From an uncultured Bacteroidales bacterium (GTDB lineage: Bacteria; Bacteroidota; Bacteroidia; Bacteroidales; UBA932), in assembly GCA_905235775.1 (NCBI GenBank), contig CAJOMY010000107.1:1-11884 (forward strand): a DNA stretch of 11,884 bases, written 5' to 3'. Of the stretch, positions 6,294 to 11,884 are shown in pieces; positions within the stretch are counted from its first letter, which is position 1; every line of letters starts with the position of its first letter. A model generated the notes under the pieces. The model had not been told where the DNA came from and ran no database searches. It worked only from the letters and a program-made list of their open reading frames with translations. The translations under genes were made by a program, and so were the position numbers.

Positions 6294-8675
6294 ATGAACG
6301 TAATCAACAAGAAGATCGAGCTCGCGGACGGCCGCGTGATCGAGATCGAGACCGGCAAACTGGCCAAGCAGGCCGCCGGCTCCGCCGTGGTCAAGATGGG
6401 AGGCACGATGGTCCTCGCCACCGTGACCTGTGCCGAAGAAGTCAAGGAAGGCACCGATTTCATGCCCCTCACCGTGGACTACCGCGAGAAGTACTACTCC
6501 GCCGGTCGTTTCCCCGGCGGTTTCCTGAAGCGCGAGAGCAAGCCCTCCGACTACGAGGTGCTCATCGCCCGCCTGGTGGACCGCCCCATCCGCCCGCTGT
6601 GGCCGGATGACTTCCACCTGGAAGTTTTCGTGAATATCAGCCTGATTTCCGCCGAGAAGGACATCCAGCCGGACGCCCTCGCCGGCCTGGCCGCTTCCTG
6701 CGCCCTCGCCACCTCCGACCTGCCGTTCGGCGGCCCGGTCTCCGAGGTCCGCGTGAGCCGCATTAACGGCGAATTCTTCATCAACCCGACCTTCTCCCAG
6801 ATGAAGGACTCCGACCTCGAACTGATGGTCGCCGCCACCGAGGAGAACATCATGATGGTCGAGGGTGAGATGAACGAGGTGTCCGAGCACGACATGCTCG
6901 AGGCCATCAAGTTCGCCCACGAAGAGATCAAGAAGCACTGCCGCGTGCAGAAGGAGCTCATGCACGAGCTCGGCACCGACGTCAACAAGCGCGACTATCC
7001 CCACGACGTGGAGGATGAGGAGCTCAAGAAAGCCGTGCACGGCTTCTGCTATGACAAGTGCTACGCCCTGGCGAAGGCCGCCAAGCCCAAGAAGGAGCGT
7101 GAGGAAGGCTTCAAGGCCATCAAGGAAGAGTTCCTCGCCACCATCCCGGAGGAGGAGCTCGAAGAGAAGGCTCCGCTCGTGGATCGTTACTACCATGCCA
7201 CCGAGAAGGAGGCCATGCGCAACATGATCCTCGACGAGGGTATCCGCCTGGACGGCCGCGTGTGCGACCAGGTGCGCCCGATCTGGTGCGAGGTGGACTA
7301 CCTCCCCTGCGCCCACGGCTCCGCCATCTTCACCCGTGGCGAGACGCAGTCCCTCGCGACCGTGACCCTGGGCACCAAGATGGACATGAAGGAGATGGAC
7401 GAGGTGCTGATCCAGGAGGACCAGCAGTTCGTGCTCCACTACAACTTCCCGCCGTTCGCCACCGGCGAGGCCAAGCCGCAGCGCGGCCCCGGCCGCCGCG
7501 AGATCGGCCACGGCAACCTGGCGATGCGTGCCCTCAAGCCCGTCGTTCCCCTCGCTCCCGAGAACCCGTACGCTGTGCGCATCGTCTCAGATATCCTTGA
7601 GTCCAACGGCTCTTCTTCCATGGCCTCCGTGTGCGGCGGCTGCCTCGCCCTGATGGACGCCGGCGTGAAGATCAAGAAGCCGGTGGCCGGTGTGGCCATG
7701 GGCCTGATCACCGACGAGGTGCACCCGAACGACCGTTATGCCATCCTGACCGACATCCTCGGTGACGAGGATCACCTCGGCGACATGGACTTCAAGGTCA
7801 CCGGTACCGCCGACGGCATCACCGCCACCCAGATGGACATCAAGGTGGACGGCCTGTCCTACGAAGTTCTCGAGAAAGCGCTCGAGCAGGCCCGCCAGGG
7901 CCGGATGCACATCATGGGCGAAATGATGAAGACCATCAGCGAGCCGCGCGAGGACTACAAGCCCTTCGTGCCGCGTATCGTCCAGATCCGCATCGCCGCC
8001 GAGTTCATCGGCGCCGTCATCGGCAAGGGTGGCGAGACCATCCAGAAGATCCAGAAGGAGACCGGTACCGTCATCAACATCGACGAGGAACCGATCCCCG
8101 GCACCAACCTCACCGAGGGCGTGGTGGACATCGCATCCGACAACGCGGAGAACATGCAGAAGGCGCTTGACTGGATCAAGGGCATCTGCGCCGTCCCCGA
8201 GGTCGGCACGGTCTATCATGGCCGCGTGGTCTCCATCCTGGAGTTCGGCGCGTTCATCGAAATCCTGCCGGGCAAGGAAGGCCTGCTGCACGTCTCCGAG
8301 ATCGCGTGGAACAAGACCGACAAGGTCGAGGATGTGCTGTCCGTCGGCGACGAGGTCGATGTCAAGCTCCTCGAGATCGACGCCAAGACCGGCAAGATGC
8401 GCCTTTCGATGCGTGCCCTGACCGAGAAGCCGGAAGGCTATGTGGAGCCCAAGGGCCGCGGCGACCGCGGTCCGCGCGGTGGTGACCGCGGTGAGCGCCG
8501 GGGCGGCGACCGCCGTGAGGGCGGCCGCGGACGCGATGAGCGTCGCGGTGACCGCCGCGAAGGCGGCCGTGACAACCGTCACGGCGACCGCCCGCGTCAC
8601 AGCAGCGGTCCGCGCCAGGAGACGCCCGCACCGTCCTTTGACGACTTCAAGGAGACCGTAGACGAGGTCTTCTAG
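6294..8675 (+). CDS. pnp: Polyribonucleotide nucleotidyltransferase (PNPase) with arginine/glycine-rich tail
   Basis: PNPase degrades RNA 3' to 5' by phosphorolysis and can add tails; it acts as a trimer in mRNA turnover. In order, the 793-aa product shows the first RNase PH core (about 12-145), the helical linker domain (about 150-310), and the second RNase PH core beginning near GIRLDGR (316-322). That core contains GPGRREIGHG (about 398-407) and the acidic catalytic cluster GDEDHLGDMD (490-499). A KH domain carries the GxxG loop as IGKGG (576-580), and an S1 domain covers about 636-707. The last ~75 residues are an unusual RGD/RGG/RRE-rich low-complexity tail followed by a short acidic end (FKETVDEVF), so it is longer than the usual ~700-720. 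ATG 6294 has no Shine-Dalgarno sequence. It is probably cotranscribed with rpsO. Confidence 0.97.
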   Translation: MNVINKKIELADGRVIEIETGKLAKQAAGSAVVKMGGTMVLATVTCAEEVKEGTDFMPLTVDYREKYYSAGRFPGGFLKRESKPSDYEVLIARLVDRPIRPLWPDDFHLEVFVNISLISAEKDIQPDALAGLAASCALATSDLPFGGPVSEVRVSRINGEFFINPTFSQMKDSDLELMVAATEENIMMVEGEMNEVSEHDMLEAIKFAHEEIKKHCRVQKELMHELGTDVNKRDYPHDVEDEELKKAVHGFCYDKCYALAKAAKPKKEREEGFKAIKEEFLATIPEEELEEKAPLVDRYYHATEKEAMRNMILDEGIRLDGRVCDQVRPIWCEVDYLPCAHGSAIFTRGETQSLATVTLGTKMDMKEMDEVLIQEDQQFVLHYNFPPFATGEAKPQRGPGRREIGHGNLAMRALKPVVPLAPENPYAVRIVSDILESNGSSSMASVCGGCLALMDAGVKIKKPVAGVAMGLITDEVHPNDRYAILTDILGDEDHLGDMDFKVTGTADGITATQMDIKVDGLSYEVLEKALEQARQGRMHIMGEMMKTISEPREDYKPFVPRIVQIRIAAEFIGAVIGKGGETIQKIQKETGTVINIDEEPIPGTNLTEGVVDIASDNAENMQKALDWIKGICAVPEVGTVYHGRVVSILEFGAFIEILPGKEGLLHVSEIAWNKTDKVEDVLSVGDEVDVKLLEIDAKTGKMRLSMRALTEKPEGYVEPKGRGDRGPRGGDRGERRGGDRREGGRGRDERRGDRREGGRDNRHGDRPRHSSGPRQETPAPSFDDFKETVDEVF
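8451..8610 (+). repeat. Degenerate RGD/RGG-coding repeats in the pnp tail
   Basis: Codons 720-770 of pnp repeat short units such as GGCGACCGC and GGCGGCCGT, coding for runs of RGD, RGG and RREGG. The repeat is imperfect but visible at both the DNA and protein level, and its length is likely to vary between strains. RG-rich tails usually bind RNA without sequence specificity; that role is inferred here. Confidence 0.7.
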
Positions 8676-8699
8676 GCTGAAAGGCTCAGCATAAACAGG

Positions 8700-8746
8700 G
8701 TCCGTCCTCAAAATCAGATCGTTTTGAGGACGGACTCTTGTTTTTT
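8700..8746 (+). terminator. Strong intrinsic terminator after pnp
   Basis: There is a perfect 14-bp inverted repeat, GTCCGTCCTCAAAA (8700-8713) with its complement at 8722-8735 around an 8-nt loop, followed by a T-rich run ending with six T (8741-8746). It ends the rpsO-pnp unit. On the minus strand the T run is absent, so it serves the convergent amidase gene less well. Confidence 0.9.
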
Positions 8747-8790
8747 GCCGTTCCGTTGAAGGAGGCTGGGCTGTCGGGAAGAACGAGATG

Positions 8791-9573
8791 CTATCCTAGT
8801 ACGAAATTGTCGGCATCCTCGAGGACGGGGAACTTGTGATGGTAGGAAGCCAGGCGGGAGAGGTCAATCTCACCAAGGATCACGCCTTCCTGCCCGTCCG
8901 GGACCTGTGCGAGCGTTTCGCCGTACGGGCCGATGAGGGCCGTGCCGCCGTTGTATTCACAGGCGGGATCGCTGCCCACGCGGTTGACGGCCCCGACGTA
9001 GCAGGCGTTTTCGATGGCACGGGCGCGGGCGAGCGTGTCCCAGGCATAGCGCCGCACATCGGGCCAGCTGGCCACGAGCAGGATCGCGTCATAGTCGTCG
9101 CGGTTGCGCAGCCATACGGGGAAGCGCAGGTCGTAGCACACGGCCAGCAGGAAGCGTACGCCCATATACTTCACGACAACACGTTCGGTGCCGCCCCGGA
9201 AGCGTTCGCCCTCGCCGCCGTAGCCGAAGAGGTGGCGCTTGTCGTACTGCTCGTACGTTCCGTCCGGGCGGACGAAATAGAAACGGTTGACGCAGGGAGC
9301 CAGGTCATTTCCGGCTTGATCGGGAATCTCCAGCGCGATGCTGCCGGCGATGGCGGCGTTCAGCCCGGCCGCCTTGCGCTGCATCCACGCGAGGCCCGCG
9401 GAGGGTTCGTGCTCGACCGTCGCGTCGGGGAGCGTGGCGAAGCCGGTGGTAAACATTTCCGGCAGGACATAAAGGTCGGCCTTCTCCGCAGAGGCGAGCA
9501 GGGTGTCGAGGCGGGCGCAGTTGGCCTGCGGGTCGCCCCAGGCGATATCGAATTGAATCAGACAGACTTTCAT
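8791..9573 (-). CDS. Carbon-nitrogen hydrolase, omega-amidase (YafV/Nit2) type
   Basis: This nitrilase-superfamily amidase most likely hydrolyses omega-amides such as 2-oxoglutaramate or 2-oxosuccinamate (methionine-salvage repair role). Length is 260 aa, normal for this branch. The catalytic triad is visible: Glu39 in LPEMFTTGF, Lys112 in DKRHLF and Cys146 in AVCYDLRFPVW. The FTTGF, KRHLF and CYDLRFP signatures are those of the YafV group; a general nitrilase-type hydrolase is the alternative. No signal peptide is seen, so it is cytoplasmic. The ATG at 9573 overlaps the stop of the upstream MFS transporter (ATGA, 9573-9570) and there is no Shine-Dalgarno sequence, so translation is probably coupled. 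It converges on pnp. Confidence 0.9.
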   Translation of the reverse strand: MKVCLIQFDIAWGDPQANCARLDTLLASAEKADLYVLPEMFTTGFATLPDATVEHEPSAGLAWMQRKAAGLNAAIAGSIALEIPDQAGNDLAPCVNRFYFVRPDGTYEQYDKRHLFGYGGEGERFRGGTERVVVKYMGVRFLLAVCYDLRFPVWLRNRDDYDAILLVASWPDVRRYAWDTLARARAIENACYVGAVNRVGSDPACEYNGGTALIGPYGETLAQVPDGQEGVILGEIDLSRLASYHHKFPVLEDADNFVLG

Positions 9574-10940
9574 ATTTCAATGGGCTTGTACTTCGGGACG
9601 AGGCTCTTCATGATGACCCAGGCGAGCAGGTAGGCGATGCCGCAGTAGCAGAACACGATGAAGTACCCGGCAGGCTTGCCTTCGAAACCGAGGAAGCGGA
9701 AGGCGGCGCCCGCCTCTTCCGCGTGCGTGAAGAGTTCGCCCGCGACTTTCTGGATGATCATCGAGCCGATGCCGCCCGCCGTCGTGCCGATGCCGGTGAT
9801 GGAGGCGATGGTGCTTTTCGGGAACATGTCGCCGATGGTGGAGTAGAGGTTGGCGCTCCAGGCCTGGTGCCCGGCACCGGCGAGCCCGATCAGGATGGCC
9901 GGCCACCAGGCGGAGCCCAGATTGATGCCGAGCGGCTGCGCGAAGAGCGCGGCGATCGGGAAGAACGCGAAAATGAGCATGGCGAGCATGCGGCCCGCAT
10001 AGGGATCCAGGCCCTTCTTTTCGACAAAGATCTTGGGCAGATAGCCGCCCACGATGGATACCACGGTCACGATGGCGTAGAGCGTGAAGATCAGCGCCTG
10101 GCCCAGGCCCGAGGTGGCGGGGGCGTTGAACTGGTTGCTGAAATAGGACGGTGCCCAGAACAGGAAGAACCACCACACGCCGTCCGTGAAGAACTTGCCC
10201 GTGATGAAAGCCCAGGTCTGCTTGTACTTGAGGCACTGGAGGAACGGGATGGATTTAGCTTCTTCGGCCTTGCCCGGAATGACAGCCGGGGACGCGTCCG
10301 CCGTGTCATCCTGATGGATGTAGGCCAGCTCGGCCTCGTTGACGTGCGGGCTCTTCTCCGGCTTCTCGTACATGAAGGTCCAGAAGAATATCCAGATGAA
10401 GCCCAGGCCGCCAATGATGATGAACGCCCACTCCCAGCCGAGCCTGACGGCCAGGGGCGGAATCAACAGCGGCGCGGCGAGGGCGCCCACGGAGGCGCCG
10501 GCGTTGAAGATGGACGTGGCGAAGGCCCGGTCCTTTTTCGGGAAATATTCGGCCGTCACTTTGATGGCGGCCGGGAAGTTGCCGGACTCGCCGAGCGCGA
10601 GGATGTCGACCTTCGTGACGTTGATCTTGGCCGCGTCGAGAGCGTCGGCTATGTCGTCCGCAGCCCCTTCGGGAAGAGCCGCCGCGAGGACTGTGCGCCC
10701 GTCTTCCGTCTCGCCCACCGTCTCGCACGACACGGTGAGCTGCTCGTCTGGAAACGGGGAGACGGCGGCAAGAGATTCCGCCGCAGTCTTGACCGGGTCC
10801 TCTTCCGCGGCGACCCTGACCATCTTGACGACGAGACGAGACAACGGCAAGGCCAGAACCGCTTCGCCGGGGACAATCTCCGGGCCAAGCGGCCTCAATT
10901 CGCCACCCTCAAAGGCGACGATCTGCATACTTTCGGCCAT
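9570..10940 (-). CDS. Chimeric open frame: GspL/PilM-like start joined to an ACS/hexuronate-type MFS transporter
   Basis: From about residue 117 onward the product is a major-facilitator transporter of the anion:cation symporter family, closest in appearance to hexuronate (ExuT-like) permeases. It shows GESGNFPAAIKVTAEYFPKK (117-136), the loop-and-helix 4 signature, then FNAGASVGALAAPLLIP, WWFFLFWAPSYFSNQ, a second-half GHQAWSANLYSTIGDMFPK and ITGIGTTAGGIGSM. It lacks about 90 N-terminal residues (roughly TM1-3), which are replaced by a soluble domain of another protein. The C-terminal TGA overlaps the amidase ATG, suggesting a coupled uptake-plus-amidase unit in the Bacteroidales source. The 456-aa frame as drawn would lack the first transport helices and is not expected to work. 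I consider it an assembly chimera. Exact substrate is not settled. Confidence 0.8.
   Translation of the reverse strand: MAESMQIVAFEGGELRPLGPEIVPGEAVLALPLSRLVVKMVRVAAEEDPVKTAAESLAAVSPFPDEQLTVSCETVGETEDGRTVLAAALPEGAADDIADALDAAKINVTKVDILALGESGNFPAAIKVTAEYFPKKDRAFATSIFNAGASVGALAAPLLIPPLAVRLGWEWAFIIIGGLGFIWIFFWTFMYEKPEKSPHVNEAELAYIHQDDTADASPAVIPGKAEEAKSIPFLQCLKYKQTWAFITGKFFTDGVWWFFLFWAPSYFSNQFNAPATSGLGQALIFTLYAIVTVVSIVGGYLPKIFVEKKGLDPYAGRMLAMLIFAFFPIAALFAQPLGINLGSAWWPAILIGLAGAGHQAWSANLYSTIGDMFPKSTIASITGIGTTAGGIGSMIIQKVAGELFTHAEEAGAAFRFLGFEGKPAGYFIVFCYCGIAYLLAWVIMKSLVPKYKPIEI
10581..10604. other. Probable chimera junction 2 (GspL/PilM-like / MFS transporter)
   Basis: The switch falls in the codons for LALGESG (residues 114-120). 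LALG fits the end of the GspL/PilM-like segment and LG-GESGNFPA is the expected MFS motif, so both genes can share a short identical run such as GCGCTCGGCGAG. The transporter's first three helices are absent and the GspL/PilM-like protein's remainder is absent, which is what a misjoin predicts. Confidence 0.65.
10590..10940 (-). other. GspL/PilM-like protein, N-terminal fragment inside the chimeric frame
   Basis: Residues 1 to about 116 contain VLALPLSRLVVKMVRV (28-43), AAESLAAVSPFPDEQLTVSC (53-72) and a segment near residues 100-117 ending KVDILALGE. The order (ALP-SR, a helix ending TPFP/SPFP-type, then a late VD-LALG) resembles the actin-like cytoplasmic domain of GspL/PilM proteins, which link the ATPase to the inner-membrane platform in type II secretion and type IV pili. 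The family assignment is by pattern only. The start is ATG 10940, 14 nt downstream of the stop of the ABC ATPase gene, without a Shine-Dalgarno sequence. The rest of the gene is missing. Confidence 0.5.
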
Positions 10941-10948
10941 TTGAACAG

Positions 10949-10977
10949 ATTATATCAAAATATGGGGATTTTGGGAA
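10949..10977 (-). promoter_or_regulatory. Possible sigma70-type promoter ahead of the GspL/PilM-like gene
   Basis: On the minus strand a perfect TATAAT (10954-10949) follows TTCCCA (10977-10972) at 17 nt. It overlaps the end of the ABC ATPase gene, and the -10 box is only 8 nt before the ATG at 10940, so the message would be nearly leaderless. The -35 match is weak. Confidence 0.3.
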
Positions 10978-11689
10978 CGACCTCAAGCAAATGTTTCGTA
11001 TATTCGCTCTTTGGATTCGCAAAGACCTCTTCGGACGTTCCGGCATCGACGAAAAGTCCCTTCTCCATCACGCAGACGTTGTCGCAGACGTTCTTCACGA
11101 CGGCGAGATCATGTGCGACGAGAAGAATTGAAAGCCCGAGATCGCGGCGAAGGTCACGAAGGAGGTTGAGAACGCGGGCCTGTACCGACACGTCGAGAGC
11201 CGAAACCGGTTCGTCGGCGATCAGCACCTTCGGCTGGCACGCAAGCGCGCGCGCGACCGAAACACGCTGGCACTGGCCGCCTGAAAGCTCGCGCGGATAC
11301 TGGTCGAGGACGGCCTTCGAGAGCCCGACGAGGGTGACAAGCCCGACGGCGTCTGTCGCGCCCTTCAAGTCGATTGCGCCGCCCTTCGCCCTGCGCGTCG
11401 CGTGGCGAAGGGTCTCGTCGAGCATCTGTCGCACGGTCATCCGCGGATTGAGCGAGCCGACGGCGTCCTGGAAGATCATCTGGAGGCCGACTCCGGACGC
11501 AATCGTGATTTTGCCCGCAGAGGGGCGTTCAAGCCCGACGAGCGTCTTCGCGATCGTCGACTTCCCCGAGCCCGACTCACCCACAATCCCGAGCATCTCG
11601 CCCGGCCCAAGCGAGAACGACACGCCCTTCACGGCCTCGAACGAACCGTACTTCACGTGCAGATCGACCACTTCGAGCAGTTTGTTCAT
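10955..11689 (-). CDS. Peptide/nickel-type ABC transporter ATP-binding protein
   Basis: This is an ATPase that would power uptake of oligopeptides, dipeptides or nickel through an inner-membrane permease (OppF/DppF-like). The 244-aa product has Walker A GESGSGKST (about 38-46), the Q-loop in LQMIFQDAVGSLNPRMTV (the DP/DA-SLNPRMTV stretch is diagnostic of this subfamily), the signature LSGGQCQRVSVARAL, Walker B VLIADEPVSALDVS and the H-loop AHDLAVV. At 244 aa it is shorter than many OppF/DppF proteins (about 300+) and lacks their C-terminal oligopeptide-binding extension. The ATG at 11689 overlaps the stop of the upstream gene (ATGA), so it is in an operon. No permease or binding-protein gene is visible here. 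Confidence 0.88.
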   Translation of the reverse strand: MNKLLEVVDLHVKYGSFEAVKGVSFSLGPGEMLGIVGESGSGKSTIAKTLVGLERPSAGKITIASGVGLQMIFQDAVGSLNPRMTVRQMLDETLRHATRRAKGGAIDLKGATDAVGLVTLVGLSKAVLDQYPRELSGGQCQRVSVARALACQPKVLIADEPVSALDVSVQARVLNLLRDLRRDLGLSILLVAHDLAVVKNVCDNVCVMEKGLFVDAGTSEEVFANPKSEYTKHLLEVVPKIPIF

Positions 11690-11884
11690 TTCAGGAGCCT
11701 CCGGCAGTGTGCTTCAAGTTCGCGGCGGCGCTTCTCCGCCGATTCGACGGCGGCGGATATGCGCGAGCGGTAGAGGTCATGGTCGAGCCCGAGGCACGTG
11801 CCCTCGTGCTTCTTGAGGGCAACGGCATCGTCGGGGCTTTCGGCGTCGAGCTGTTCCAGATGGTCGCGGACATCGTGGTAGGCG
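11686..11884 (-). CDS. C-terminal end of an unidentified gene upstream of the ABC ATPase
   Basis: The minus strand from 11883 to the TGA at 11688-11686 is open without interruption and reads as 65 residues beginning AYHDVRDHLEQLDAESPDD, then KKHEGTCLGLDHDLY, and ending in a charged helix (SAEKRRRELEAHCRRLLK) that could form a coiled coil. Its stop overlaps the ATPase start by 4 nt, which supports both frames. A different minus-strand frame in the same place (ending 11691) is low-complexity Ser/Arg/Pro-rich and is rejected. The start is outside the window. I do not recognise the family; in an ABC operon it could be a fused or partner ATPase tail, but that is a guess. Confidence 0.65.
   Translation of the reverse strand, partial: AYHDVRDHLEQLDAESPDDAVALKKHEGTCLGLDHDLYRSRISAAVESAEKRRRELEAHCRRLLK

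Noticed and set aside
6138..8711. Long minus-strand frames (457 and 374 codons) opposite rpsO and pnp.
   Set aside because: They are His/Leu/Val/Asp-rich shadows of pnp; the plus-strand protein is an unmistakable PNPase.
9723..11816. A 697-codon plus-strand open frame across the transporter, GspL/PilM-like and ABC genes.
   Set aside because: It is antisense to several recognised proteins, crosses a probable junction, and is an Arg/Gly/Glu-rich low-complexity product typical of shadows in GC-rich DNA.
1..11884. CRISPR arrays, tRNA/rRNA genes, insertion sequences or transposase genes.
   Set aside because: No regularly spaced repeats, tRNA-like folds, terminal inverted repeats or transposase motifs were seen.

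Overview
The window reads as a mosaic metagenomic contig, not as one continuous chromosome. Its middle part (about 2.84-10.59 kb) looks like a GC-rich Bacteroidales genome. It has an STN/plug-type TonB-dependent receptor, the rpsO-pnp pair, starts without Shine-Dalgarno sequences, and a promoter of the Bacteroidetes -33/-7 type (TTTG...TAnnTTTG) in front of rpsO. The flanks look different. argG and a small membrane-protein gene on the left have clear Shine-Dalgarno sequences, and argG has a sigma70-like promoter. The lineage of the flanks cannot be fixed from the sequence; a SYLF-domain gene and a GspL/PilM-like gene suggest a Gram-negative non-Bacteroidetes source.

Layout. 1-461: argG (minus, cut by the left edge), with its promoter at 520-547. 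480-855: no convincing gene. 856-2239: an AT-richer accessory stretch with a small membrane protein (plus) facing two unrecognised genes (minus) across a shared hairpin terminator; the upstream minus gene appears to lose its 5' end near 2239. 2240-2272: a minus-strand terminator. 2309-5038: one open frame made of two unrelated pieces, the C-terminus of a SYLF/Ysc84-type protein (2309 to about 2840) joined in frame to a TonB-dependent receptor lacking its C-terminus. 5035-5751: a secreted protein of unknown function that overlaps the receptor start by 4 nt. 5846-8746: rpsO and pnp (plus) with promoter and terminators. 8791-9573: an omega-amidase-type nitrilase overlapping by 4 nt an ACS/hexuronate-type MFS transporter. 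The transporter frame is fused at its N-terminus, near 10.59 kb, to the first ~115 residues of a GspL/PilM-like protein. 10955-11689: a peptide/nickel-type ABC ATPase, overlapping by 4 nt an unfinished upstream gene that runs off the right end.

In the Bacteroidales block, rpsO-pnp is the translation/RNA-turnover unit, the secreted protein and receptor form an outer-membrane uptake operon, and the transporter and amidase form a translationally coupled pair. I see no CRISPR array, tRNA, rRNA, transposase or convincing new multi-gene system. The strongest unusual signal is the pair of in-frame junctions at short motifs shared by unrelated proteins, which I interpret as assembly chimeras and not as natural fusion proteins.
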